Source: JAIBJN01 sp963830885
GTDB lineage: Bacteria > Actinomycetota > Thermoleophilia > Gaiellales > Gaiellaceae
DNA: 64,000 nucleotides
NCBI GenBank assembly: GCA_963830885.1
Contig: CAWHOA010000036.1
Coordinates: 50,078 to 114,077 of the forward strand
Direction: 5' to 3'
The number at the start of each line of letters is the position of its first letter. Positions within the stretch are counted from its first letter, which is position 1. This document shows, piece by piece, positions 1 to 8,240 of the stretch. Below the pieces are notes generated by a model. The model had not been told where the DNA came from. It was given only the letters and a program-made list of their open reading frames with translations, and made no database searches. The position numbers were made by a program, and so were the translations under genes.

Positions 1-110
1 GTAGTCCGTCCATTCGAGCGGCCTCCCGTACTCATGCCGGTTAGACCCGCATGCGCCGCGATTCTGTTCGCTCCTTGTCGCGCGGCACTTCAGAGGTCGT
101 CCTGGATACC

Positions 111-656
111 TCAATCGCCCCCCGCCGGATACCGAACGTGGAAGGCCTGGACATGACGGTCGCTGACGACGGCGAGAAGACCTGGATACGCGCCTCCTGC
201 GCCGAACGGCCACGTCCGGCGGACGAGCCACCATCCCGCCGGCCAGTAGCCGGGCAGCCCCGCGTGGTAGGCGGCCTCCGGATACAGGTTCCTGAGGCGC
301 CGCCGAGAATCGCCGATGTCGAGACCACGGTCGGTCCGCCAGTGCGGCCCGCGGGCATGAGCATGGGAAAAGAACCCGAAGGCGGGGCGGCAGGCATCCC
401 TTCCGCCGAGGTTGTAGAAGTCGATTCTCAGCCCGTGACGCGGCCAGCGGACGGTGCACGCCGCGCCGCCGTAGCGTCGGTCTCGTTCGCCCGGCATCCC
501 GAAAGCCTCGATTGCTCCTCGGAGGGTGCCGTCGCGCTTCACGAGAAACGGCCCGATCTTCCAGTCGCCTCTGATCGTGAAGGTGTGGGCGGCGGCCGGG
601 GCGGCGGCGAGAAGAAGCGCAGCGCTGACCGCGATACCGATGACGAGTTTCCTCAC
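111..656 (-). CDS. Secreted protein of unknown function
   Basis: The 181-residue product starts with a clear Sec signal peptide: a basic start, a hydrophobic stretch at about residues 5-22 and an AAAHT-like cleavage region. The mature part is rich in Trp, Tyr, Arg and Gly, with two Cys near residues 67 and 89. I recognise no family. The layout (signal peptide, about 160 mature residues) suggests a small soluble exported protein. The opposite strand is also open here, but it has no signal peptide or family resemblance. Its upstream neighbours on the same strand are unclear, and a 586-base non-coding stretch follows it on the right. Confidence 0.7.
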   Translation of the reverse strand: MRKLVIGIAVSAALLLAAAPAAAHTFTIRGDWKIGPFLVKRDGTLRGAIEAFGMPGERDRRYGGAACTVRWPRHGLRIDFYNLGGRDACRPAFGFFSHAHARGPHWRTDRGLDIGDSRRRLRNLYPEAAYHAGLPGYWPAGWWLVRRTWPFGAGGAYPGLLAVVSDRHVQAFHVRYPAGGD

Positions 657-1242
657 TCTTGGCTCCTCTCGTTGACATTCGCCCGCATACGCTGATTCAC
701 CCTTAGACCCGCAGGCGGCTGAATTCCTTCGCGAGCCACGGCTCGCCGGGGGCGGTTACCTGGATGGCCGATGCCGCGGCCGCGCTTGACCGAGCTCGTC
801 CATCGGCGCGGGCTCGAGCGGGCTGTGAGGCGGTCAGATGCCGGGCCGGCTAGAGGGGAGCGCCCGACGCCCTGCGGCGAACGCCGGGCTCCCGCTGACC
901 CTCGCCGGCACCCGTTGACCGGGCCTGGGAGAAGCGCAGCGAAAGTCCCCTCCCTTGTCTCACAGCACGTTGCGGGAAGTCAACCTGTTCTTAACCGGTT
1001 GGAGGTTGACATCCGCGCGCGTCATCTGCTCGTATGTTTACGTGGCGGACTACGGTGGTAGGCCGACCAGAGAGGAGTGAGTTCCTGCGGTTTTGGCGTC
1101 ACTAAAAGCCAACCAGAAACTCACGGGACACAGGGACACGGCTGGAGCCGAGCAGGCTCTGCCCCGACCACTTGACGGTCATGTCGGGGCAGAGCGGTTA
1201 GGGCTGCCCTTGGTTTGCACCCCCCAAGAAGAAAGGAGCACC
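657..1242. other. Intergenic stretch with a degenerate repeat copy
   Basis: No convincing gene lies in this 586-base gap between two secreted-protein genes that point away from each other. At about 740-830 it holds a decayed copy of the dispersed repeat also seen at 47.9 and 51.8 kb: a CGGCTCGC-like lead, then ATGGCC at 764 and GAGCTCGTCCATCGGCGCGG. One base shift interrupts the short reading frame that is intact in the other copies. A TTGACA at 1006-1011 could be a -35 element for the gene at 1243, but no -10 sits at ideal spacing. An inverted repeat lies just before the gene and is listed separately. Confidence 0.5.
1156..1195 (+). promoter_or_regulatory. Perfect 13-bp inverted repeat in the 5-prime leader
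   Basis: GCTCTGCCCCGAC at 1156-1168 is repeated as its exact reverse complement at 1183-1195, with a 14-base loop. It lies 48 bases before the ATG at 1243. There is no T run after it, so a simple terminator is less likely than a leader hairpin or a dimeric regulator site. A good ribosome site (GAAAGGAG) follows just before the start codon. Confidence 0.45.
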
Positions 1243-1727
1243 ATGAGCAGGACCCTACGACTGATGCTACTCGCAAGCGTGGCGCTTGTCGTGTCGCTGG
1301 CCTTCGCGGGCCCGGCAATGGCACAGGCGCCCAAGTTCCACTCCGTCGATTCGGCGGTCAACAACGACGGTGCCCTCGTCGTCAGCTGGGACGAGCGCGG
1401 CCTGGGCAACGAAAACGTCGACTACACGCTGACGGCCGACGCCAGGCGGTCTTCGCCTGCATCAACAGGGGCGGAAACCACCCGGAGGCGGCCAACAAGG
1501 AGACCATCAACTCCGAGGTCTCGGCCAACGGCTCGTTCGAGCCCAGGAACGGGCGCATCCAGGCGAGCCTCACCGCCGGGCCACCGTCCGCGGGCGACTT
1601 CTCCTGCCCGGGTGGCCAGCGGCTCGTGCTCGCCAGCGTGACCTACACGAGCATCGTGCTGACGGACACGACCAACGGAGTCTCCGCGAGCCCGCCAGAC
1701 GCCAGCCGGGTCTTCCTCGCGGTCTAG
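1243..1727 (+). pseudogene. Secreted protein gene broken by a one-base frameshift
   Basis: The start at 1243 follows a strong GAAAGGAG site. It encodes a signal peptide of about 28 residues ending in AMAQA, then a mature part ending near TLTADA. From about 1441 the coding signal moves to another frame and runs on to a stop at 1725-1727 (QAVFACINRGGN, then LASVTYTSIVLTDTT). The join is GACGCCAGGCG. One extra C (GAC GCC CAG GCG) would restore a 161-residue protein with two Cys. It is a small exported protein of unknown function. Loss of one C from a C run may be a true mutation or a sequencing error. Confidence 0.6.
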
Positions 1728-1775
1728 GCGTCGCTAGCACGCCGGGGTAGTCGCCTCGGCTCCAGCCGATCCAAG

Positions 1776-1806
1776 AGGGCGCCAGGAACCAGCTTCCTGG
1801 CGCCCT
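1776..1806. terminator. Bidirectional hairpin terminator
   Basis: A 13-bp perfect stem (1776-1788 with 1794-1806, AGGGCGCCAGGAA) and a 5-base loop sit between two convergent genes: the secreted-protein gene ending at 1727 and the response regulator ending at 1869. The flanks are T/A-biased on both sides, which fits use in both directions. Confidence 0.8.
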
Positions 1807-1868
1807 TCCTCTGCCGTTCGGGCGCCGACAGCACCCGCGCTGCCCCAGCCGACAGCGCCAAGGGGCCG

Positions 1869-2570
1869 CTATGAGCCCGCACCGACGAGCCGGTACCCCA
1901 CTCCCCAGACGTTGACCACATAGACCGCGTCCCCGTTCAGGTTGAGCTTGCGGCGCAGGCGACTGGCATGGGAGTCGAGAGTTCGGGTCCGCCCGAGAGA
2001 CCGAAACCCCCACACGTCACGGAGCAGCTCCTCCTTGTGGAACACGCGCTCGGGATCCTCGGCGAGGGCAACCAGCAGGTCGAACTCCTTTGCGGAAAGC
2101 TGGACGACGGTGCCGCCGACGCGGACGAAGCGCGCGGCCAGGTCGATCTCGAGGTCGCGGACGGCCAGCCGCGGGTGGCGCGGGCGGGCAGCGCGGCGGA
2201 GGACCGCGCGCATGCGCGCGACCAGCTCCTCGTAGACGAAGGGCCGGACCACGTAGTCGTCGGCGCCTCGCGCGAAGCCGCGCACGCGGTCGGACGGTTC
2301 GCCGCGGGTCGTGACCATGATGACCGGCACGTCGCGGTTCCACGCCCGGCCCGGCTCGCCGGCGCGAAGACGGCCGCAGACCTCGAACCCGGACGCGTCA
2401 GGCAACACCGCGTCGAGGAGGACGAGATCGGGGCGCTCGGTCTCGACGAGTGCGAGCGCCTCGACGGCCCGGTCGGCGAAATAGACCTGGAAGCCGTCGT
2501 CGACGAGCTGCCGCGAGAGATGCTCCCTCGTCGGGGCCTCTTCCTCCACCACCAGCACCGCTTCCCCCAT
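1869..2570 (-). CDS. Orphan OmpR-family response regulator
   Basis: This is a DNA-binding response regulator of about 233 residues. The receiver domain (about 5-120) has the phosphoacceptor Asp in VLLDAVLPD. The C-terminal winged helix (about 135-230) has the family pattern SAKEFDLLVALAEDPERVF and the final VWGVGYRL. The invariant receiver Lys is replaced by Arg (YVVRPF instead of TKPF), so its phosphorylation switch may be atypical. I chose MGEAVLVVEEE as the start; an upstream ATG adds six residues. No histidine kinase gene is adjacent, so its partner is elsewhere or it works without one. Confidence 0.85.
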   Translation of the reverse strand: MGEAVLVVEEEAPTREHLSRQLVDDGFQVYFADRAVEALALVETERPDLVLLDAVLPDASGFEVCGRLRAGEPGRAWNRDVPVIMVTTRGEPSDRVRGFARGADDYVVRPFVYEELVARMRAVLRRAARPRHPRLAVRDLEIDLAARFVRVGGTVVQLSAKEFDLLVALAEDPERVFHKEELLRDVWGFRSLGRTRTLDSHASRLRRKLNLNGDAVYVVNVWGVGYRLVGAGS

Positions 2571-2711
2571 GGGGCCCGACGCTAGCAACGGCCTCCGCGC
2601 CGGGGAAGATGTCTATTCCGCCAAAAGCGTGACGAGCTGCCCGCAGCCGTCCGGGGCGGACCGGGCTACCGCGTTACGCTCGCTGAGGCGACGGAGGCAG
2701 CTGGAGAGTTC

Positions 2712-2825
2712 CTACAGCCCGCGGGCGAGGCGCTCGTAGCGCCAGCGGGCCTGGGCGTAGTCGATCGTGCCTCGGCGCCAGGCGCGGAGGATCCTGCGGC
2801 GGCGCCACCAGAGAAGGACGGGCAT
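2712..2825 (-). CDS. Small Arg-rich protein, 37 residues
   Basis: This short frame begins 34 bases downstream of the UbiB-like gene on the same strand. It encodes a Trp/Arg-rich, strongly basic peptide starting MPVLLWWRRRR and ending with the helix-like ARWRYERLARGL. It is probably the last cistron of the sec/ubiB cluster. The regular GC-rich third positions support coding, but I know no family for it. Confidence 0.4.
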   Translation of the reverse strand: MPVLLWWRRRRILRAWRRGTIDYAQARWRYERLARGL

Positions 2826-2859
2826 GCCCCACCCTTCGGCCCGGGTCCGGGGAACCCTG

Positions 2860-4533
2860 CTAGAGCCGGCCGGAGCGGATGACGCCCCAGACGAGCCAGA
2901 TGCTCAGGAACGCGGAGAGGAAGAGGCCGATCGCCGCCACGAGCGGCACGCCCAGGATCTCGAACCCGCCCTCGATCGTCGCCGCCAGGATCCCGGAGGT
3001 CACGGCGCCGCCGACGGCGACCATGGCGATGCCGAGGCGGTTGAAGACGATGTCCATGCGGTGGATGAGCTCGTCGAGGCCCTGGTGGCGGAAGCCGACC
3101 TCGATCTGGCCGTCGCGCACCTCCTGGAGGACGTCGTGCACCTGGTACGGGAGCTCCAGCATCATGCTCGCGTAGCTCCGGGCTTCGCTCTGGACGCGGG
3201 CGGCCACGCGCTGCGGGGTGAAGCGCTCGATCATCAGCTCGCGCGCGTACGGCTTCGCGACCTCGAAGACGTTGAAGTCCGGGTAGAGCTCGATGCCGAC
3301 GGCGCCGAGGGTCGCGATGGCGCGGTCGAGCAGGACGAAGCGGGTCGGCAGGGTGAGCTGCATGCGGTAGATGAGCGCGAACGCCTCGCGGATCACCTGG
3401 ATCGGGTCGATCTCGGCGAGGCTCGCGCCGTAGTAGCGGTCGAAGATCGTGCGCAGCTCGGCGACGAACTCCTCCTCGCGCTCCTTCGGGTAGCGGACGC
3501 CGAGCGACGCGAGCCGGCGCGGGATCGCCTCGACGTTCTGGTTGACGACCTCGATGAAGAGGCCGGTCAGCCTGGACGAATCGTCGGGCGCGAGCTGGCC
3601 GGCGGTCCCGAAGTCGACGAGGCCGATCTGGTCGAGCTCCTCCAGGACGAGGATGTTGGCCGGGTGCGGGTCGGCGTGGAAGAAGCCGTGCCGGAAGATC
3701 ATCGCCATCCAGGTCTCGGCGATCCGGTAGGAGACCTGGCGGCGCTCGGCCATCGTGTACTTCTCCGTGTCGAGGTCGCGCACCTGGACGCCCTCGAGCA
3801 GCTCGAGCGTGAGGACCCGGGAGCGCGAGTAGCTCCAGTAGACGCGCGGGACGCGCACGTGCGGGTAGCCGGCGAAGTTCCGGTGGAACTGCTCCGCGTT
3901 GCGCGCCTCGATGCGGTAGTCGAGCTCCTGCCGGATCGAGCGGGCGAACTCGTCGACGACCGCGACCGTGTCGATGAACTCGAGAGCGCGCACCCGCTCG
4001 CGCGCGAGGCGGGCGAGCTGGTACATGAGCTCGAGGTCGGCCTCGATCTGGCGCGGCGCATTCGGCCGCTGCACCTTGACGACGACCCGGCGCCCGTTGG
4101 GCAGCGTCGCGCGGTGGACCTGCCCGATCGACGCGGCCGCGATCGGCGTCTCCTCGAAGTCGAGGTAGAGCTGCTCCAGCGTGAGCTCGAGCTCTTCCTC
4201 GACGACCGCGCGGGCCTGCTCGAACGGGAACGGCGTCACCGAGTCCTGGAGCGCCTTCAGCTCGAAGACGATGTCCGGCGGGACGATGTCGGGGCGCGTC
4301 GAGAGCAGCTGGCCGAACTTGACGAAGGTCGGGCCGAGCTCGTCGAGCATCTCGCGCAGCCGCTGGCCGCGCGGCGAGCCCTCCGGGTCGACCTCCACCT
4401 CGCGGCCGAGCCGCGAGCGGACGGCCGCCGGCCCGCGGGTCTCGAAGAGGTAGCCGAACCCGTGCCTCGCCGCGACCTGGGCGATCTCAGACATGCGCCC
4501 CAGCTGCCGCACTGCGGGCCGGGCGCTCGTCAC
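2860..4533 (-). CDS. UbiB/ABC1/ADCK family atypical kinase-like protein
   Basis: The 557-residue product starts at a GTG (VTSARPAVRQLG) and belongs to the UbiB/COQ8 protein-kinase-like family, which supports quinone or isoprenoid lipid metabolism at the membrane. Visible motifs are KFGQ in the N-terminal extension (FVKFGQLLSTRPD), the Ala-rich nucleotide loop AAASIGQVH, the catalytic HADPHPAN and DFG (GLVDFGTAG). Two hydrophobic C-terminal segments look membrane-spanning. Its ATPase role and exact lipid partner are inferred from the family. It lies downstream of the phasin-like gene with a 49-base gap, probably in one transcript with secDF. UbiB homologues outside ubiquinone-making bacteria usually have no known substrate. 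Confidence 0.88.
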   Translation of the reverse strand: MTSARPAVRQLGRMSEIAQVAARHGFGYLFETRGPAAVRSRLGREVEVDPEGSPRGQRLREMLDELGPTFVKFGQLLSTRPDIVPPDIVFELKALQDSVTPFPFEQARAVVEEELELTLEQLYLDFEETPIAAASIGQVHRATLPNGRRVVVKVQRPNAPRQIEADLELMYQLARLARERVRALEFIDTVAVVDEFARSIRQELDYRIEARNAEQFHRNFAGYPHVRVPRVYWSYSRSRVLTLELLEGVQVRDLDTEKYTMAERRQVSYRIAETWMAMIFRHGFFHADPHPANILVLEELDQIGLVDFGTAGQLAPDDSSRLTGLFIEVVNQNVEAIPRRLASLGVRYPKEREEEFVAELRTIFDRYYGASLAEIDPIQVIREAFALIYRMQLTLPTRFVLLDRAIATLGAVGIELYPDFNVFEVAKPYARELMIERFTPQRVAARVQSEARSYASMMLELPYQVHDVLQEVRDGQIEVGFRHQGLDELIHRMDIVFNRLGIAMVAVGGAVTSGILAATIEGGFEILGVPLVAAIGLFLSAFLSIWLVWGVIRSGRL

Positions 4534-4582
4534 TAGTGCCCCTTCGAGTAGTGCTGCCTCGCGTGCATTGCTTGGAGGGGCA

Positions 4583-4930
4583 CTACTCCTTCTCGACCAG
4601 TCGCAGGCGGTGCTCGAGCTGGGCAAGGCGGAGCTCGAGCTCCTCGTACTCGCGACGGGTGACGAGCCCCAGCTCGCGGAAGAGGCCCGAGAACGTCGCG
4701 CCCGCGCGCTCGCCGACCCGCAGCGCCTCGCCGCGCCAGCGGCCGACGACGTCGTCCACGATGGCGCGCGCGTCGTCGCGGCTCACCTTGCCGCGGCCTG
4801 CGAGCTCGTCGACCAGCTCCTCCGTGCGGTCCTTGGTCAGCGCGACTACCCCCACGCCCGCGAGGAACAGCTCCTCCGCCGTCGCGCGGAGGGAGCGATC
4901 GGAGTCGGTGCCGTTACCGGGCTCGGCCAT
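4583..4930 (-). CDS. Phasin-like coiled-coil protein
   Basis: This 115-residue helical protein begins MAEPGNGTDSDRS. It resembles the polyhydroxyalkanoate granule regulator/phasin family. It has a short hydrophobic segment (ELFLAGVGVVAL, about 18-30), then ELVDELAGRGKVSRDDAR, and a C-terminal coiled coil (EYEELELRLAQLEHRLRLVEKE region, about 92-115). Its start overlaps the end of secDF by 17 bases. Family members link to granules or membranes, but no PHA genes are visible here. Its job beside a UbiB-like protein is unknown. Confidence 0.7.
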   Translation of the reverse strand: MAEPGNGTDSDRSLRATAEELFLAGVGVVALTKDRTEELVDELAGRGKVSRDDARAIVDDVVGRWRGEALRVGERAGATFSGLFRELGLVTRREYEELELRLAQLEHRLRLVEKE

Positions 4931-7745
4931 GCGGCCTCGCGCGCCGGCGCTTGCGCCGCGCTTCCCGTCGCGCCGCGGCGCCTTCCGTGCCCCCGTCGCC
5001 GGCCGGGACCGGCTCGGTCTCCTCGCGCTCGCCGTCCTCGTCCGCGACGGCGACCGGCTCCTCGACGACCTCGGGCTCGGGCTCGGGCTCCGGAGCGACC
5101 TCGGGCTCGACCTCCTCGTCGGCGCGGCTGACGGTCTGCTCGCCGACCGTGTCGAGCTTCTCCTGGAGGCCGGCATCCTTGCGTCGCGCGAACTCGGGCT
5201 CGCGCTCCTTGAGGACGGCGAGGAACGGCGTGGCGATGAAGATCGTGGAGAACGCGCCGGAGGCGATGCCGATGAGGAGCGCGAACGCGAACTCCTTGAG
5301 CGTGTCCCCGCCGAAGAGGATCAGCGAGACGATCGGCAGCAGCGTGATGAAGGTCGTCGCCAGCGAGCGGCGGACCGTCTCCCAGAGCGACTGGTTGGCG
5401 ATGGCGGCGAAGCTCGACTTCCGCATCAGCGGGATGTTCTCGCGCACGCGGTCGAAGATGATGATCGTGTCGTACATCGAGTAGCCCAGGATGGTGAGCA
5501 GGGCGGCCACGGTCGCGGCCGTCACCTCCCACCCGAAGAGCGCGTACACGCCCATCGCGACCGTAATGTCGTAGAACAGCGCCCGGAAGATCGGGAGCGC
5601 GAAGATGAACTCGAAGCGAATCGTCACGTAGATGACGATCAGGACGAGCGAGGCGATGATGGCGTAGATCGCGCTCCGCAGGATCTGATCGCTGAAGCTT
5701 CCCGACACGTTGCGGACGCCGATCGACTCGGCGCCGACGTCGTTCTCGAGGGCGAGCGTGAGCTCGTTCTGGTCCACTGTCGTCAGCGACTCGGTCTTGA
5801 TCTGGAACTGCTGGTACTCGCCGTTCGTCTCGTCCCCGCGGCCCTGGATGACGGCGCCGGCGCGGCCGAGGGACGCCATCTCGTTGCGGACGTCCTCGAC
5901 GGCGGTGGGCTCGGCGGTCTCGAACGAGACCTGCGTGCCGCCCTCGAAATCGATGCCGAGATTGAGGCCCTTGAAGATGATCGCCCCAACCGAGATGACC
6001 AGGATGACCGTGGCAGTCGTGAACCAGATCCGCCGCAGGCCGACGATGTCGATCTTCTGCCACTCCGGGATCTTCTGGGCGCTCGCGCCCATGAACCGCG
6101 GGTTGTCGAACCAGCGGAAGCGCGAGAGGACGCCGAGCAACGCACGCGTCGCGAGCACCGCGGTGAACATCGAGATGAGCGTCCCGAGCAGCAGCATCAG
6201 CGCGAAGCCGCGCACGCCGCCGGTGGCGACCAGGAAAAGGACGCCGGCGGTGATCATCGTCACCACGTTCGCGTCGACGATCGTGGCGAAGCCCTTGCTG
6301 TAGCCGGTCGCGATCGCGGCGCGCACGGATCTACCCGCGCGCACCTCTTCCTTGATGCGCTCGAAGATGACGATGTTCGCGTCGGCCGCGACGCCGATCG
6401 TGAGGATGATGCCCGCAATCCCCGGCAGGGTCAGTGTCACGTTGAACGCGAGGATGGCGCCGTACAGGAAGACGCCGTAGACGGCGAGGCCGATGATGGC
6501 GACGACGCCGAGGAAGCGGTAGACGATCAGCAGGAAGAGCGCGACCGCGATCAGTCCGCCGATGCCTGCGATCAGCGCCTGACGGAGCGAGTCCTCGCCG
6601 AGCGTTGCGGAGACCTGCGTCGAGTCGACCTGGACGAACTCGACGGGCAGAGCACCTGTCTGGAGGACGAGGGCGAGGTCCTTCGCCTCGTCGATCCCGT
6701 CGAGGCCGCTGATCTGGGCGCTGCCGCCGGCGATCCCGTCAGCGAGGCTCGGGTCGGTGAAGTCGATGATCGGGAAGGAGCGGATCTCTCCGTCGAGGAC
6801 GATCGCAAAGCTCTGGGCGAACTGCCGCGCGTCGTCGCCGCGGCCGGTGATCCCGTTCTGCGCCGCGACGAGTGCCCCGCGCTGGGACAACTCCCTCGTG
6901 ATGTCGTGGAACTTGTCGGCGCCGTCGTCGGTGAAGTCGAGGAGGACGACCGGCTCTCCCGTCTGCGGGTCGAAGTCCTGCCGCGTCCCGCCTGCGTTCA
7001 GGTCGTCGCCGGTCAGCTCCGGGATCGGCTGCTCTTCGTTGTTCGGCTCGTACTTGTAGAGGTAGTACCAGGGCTGCGCGGCGGAGACGCCGCCTGGGCA
7101 CGGCTTGGCGGCCGCGGCCTCGTCGTCGGTGACGCTTCCGCAGGTGAGGACGGTCTGGTTGGAGGGGACGACGTAGAACTCGGAGCCTTCTGGCGCTTCG
7201 CCACCCTCGACCTGCTGGAGGAGCTCCTCCTTCGTCGGGGCGGGCCCCGCGATGCGCTCCTTCTCGTCGCCGTAGAGGTACCACTCGCGCGCCGTCGTCC
7301 CTTCGGGCAGGTCGTCCTCAGGGGTGAGGAGCGGGAGGAGCGTCGCGCTCGGAACCGGGTTGCCGGTCCCGTCGGAGGAGACGGGCATGACATCGCCCTG
7401 GAGGTCGAAGAACTCGAGCTGGGCGGTCTGGCCGATAACGGAGGACGCGCGCTGGGCGTCGAACACGCCGGCGAGGTCCACGACGATCTGGTTCGGCTCC
7501 TGGCGGCGGATCTCCGGCTCCGAGACGCCGATCTTGTCGACGCGCTCGCGGATGATCTCGACCGAGCGGTCGAGATCCGCGTCGGTGAGCTCCTGCCCCG
7601 CCTCCGGCCGCGCCTCGAGCACGACCTCCAGGCCTCCCTGAAGGTCGAGGCCGAGCGTCGGCTGTCGGAAGGTGCCGAGCACGACGACGCCGACGACGGC
7701 GCCGAAGAGGGCGAGCAGGACGAGGAGGTAGCGACGTAGCGACAC
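4914..7745 (-). CDS. secDF: Fused protein-export membrane protein SecDF
   Basis: The 943-residue fusion of SecD (about 1-550) and SecF (about 551-860) uses the proton gradient to help Sec-exported proteins leave the translocon. The SecD part starts with a membrane segment followed by GLDLQGGLEVVLEA, then a large periplasm-type loop and the SecD helices (GIAGIILTIGVAADANIVIF). The SecF part repeats the pattern with GLNLGIDFEGGTQVSFE and its own helices. The tail (about 870-943) is Glu/Pro-rich, then Arg-rich. Fused SecDF is common in Gram-positives. yajC lies 9 bases upstream in the same direction, the usual SecDF-YajC partnership. Confidence 0.96.
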   Translation of the reverse strand: MSLRRYLLVLLALFGAVVGVVVLGTFRQPTLGLDLQGGLEVVLEARPEAGQELTDADLDRSVEIIRERVDKIGVSEPEIRRQEPNQIVVDLAGVFDAQRASSVIGQTAQLEFFDLQGDVMPVSSDGTGNPVPSATLLPLLTPEDDLPEGTTAREWYLYGDEKERIAGPAPTKEELLQQVEGGEAPEGSEFYVVPSNQTVLTCGSVTDDEAAAAKPCPGGVSAAQPWYYLYKYEPNNEEQPIPELTGDDLNAGGTRQDFDPQTGEPVVLLDFTDDGADKFHDITRELSQRGALVAAQNGITGRGDDARQFAQSFAIVLDGEIRSFPIIDFTDPSLADGIAGGSAQISGLDGIDEAKDLALVLQTGALPVEFVQVDSTQVSATLGEDSLRQALIAGIGGLIAVALFLLIVYRFLGVVAIIGLAVYGVFLYGAILAFNVTLTLPGIAGIILTIGVAADANIVIFERIKEEVRAGRSVRAAIATGYSKGFATIVDANVVTMITAGVLFLVATGGVRGFALMLLLGTLISMFTAVLATRALLGVLSRFRWFDNPRFMGASAQKIPEWQKIDIVGLRRIWFTTATVILVISVGAIIFKGLNLGIDFEGGTQVSFETAEPTAVEDVRNEMASLGRAGAVIQGRGDETNGEYQQFQIKTESLTTVDQNELTLALENDVGAESIGVRNVSGSFSDQILRSAIYAIIASLVLIVIYVTIRFEFIFALPIFRALFYDITVAMGVYALFGWEVTAATVAALLTILGYSMYDTIIIFDRVRENIPLMRKSSFAAIANQSLWETVRRSLATTFITLLPIVSLILFGGDTLKEFAFALLIGIASGAFSTIFIATPFLAVLKEREPEFARRKDAGLQEKLDTVGEQTVSRADEEVEPEVAPEPEPEPEVVEEPVAVADEDGEREETEPVPAGDGGTEGAAARREARRKRRRARPHGRAR

Positions 7746-7754
7746 GGGTGGTGC

Positions 7755-8123
7755 CTAGCGGCTGGTCTGCTCCTCGGCGACCGGCTCGGGATCCTCCAAC
7801 GTCTCGGGCTCGGGGGCCGTCTCGGGCTCGGGCGCCTCCTCGGGCTCGTCTGCCATTGCGGCGGCCTCCTCGGAGGTCACCTTGCTCGCGATCGCGCGCC
7901 TGGCGACCGCGATCTTGACGTCCGCGTCGATCTCGAGCTGGACGCGCTCGTCGTCGAGGTCTGTGACCTCGCCGTAGATACCGCCTGCGGTAATGACCTC
8001 ATCACCGACCTGCAGGTTCTGGAGCAACTCCTGCATCCGCTTGGCCTGCTGGCGCTGGGGGCGGATCAACAGCAGGTACAGGAACACGAGCATCACGAGG
8101 AAGAAGATGAAGATTGGATCCAC
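7755..8123 (-). CDS. yajC: Preprotein translocase subunit YajC
   Basis: This 122-residue protein has one N-terminal membrane helix (IFIFFLVMLVFLYLLLIRPQ), then the YajC domain with the signature LLQNLQVGDEVITAGGIYGEV. The C-terminal tail (about 80-122) is Glu/Pro-rich and disordered. YajC joins SecDF at the SecYEG channel. The gene ends 9 bases before secDF, indicating co-transcription, and the tgt gene is 117 bases upstream. Confidence 0.95.
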   Translation of the reverse strand: MDPIFIFFLVMLVFLYLLLIRPQRQQAKRMQELLQNLQVGDEVITAGGIYGEVTDLDDERVQLEIDADVKIAVARRAIASKVTSEEAAAMADEPEEAPEPETAPEPETLEDPEPVAEEQTSR

Positions 8124-8240
8124 TTGCCGAGCCTCCTAGCAGGCTGCCTCAACCACCCCGGGGTCGCTCCACCGGGGCGGCCGCGAGGCATACACAAACG
8201 CACATGCTGCGGCGAAAAGGTAGCAGGCGCCGAGCGTCGG

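Noticed and set aside
771..1061. Open frame in the first intergenic stretch
   Set aside because: Arg/Pro-rich with poor codon bias; the region is explained by a decayed repeat copy.
4536..7739. Very long open frame opposite secDF on the + strand (about 1067 codons)
   Set aside because: It is Asp/Arg/Glu/Leu-rich without any family feature, and exactly mirrors the secDF coding strand; GC-rich third positions remove stops from the complement.
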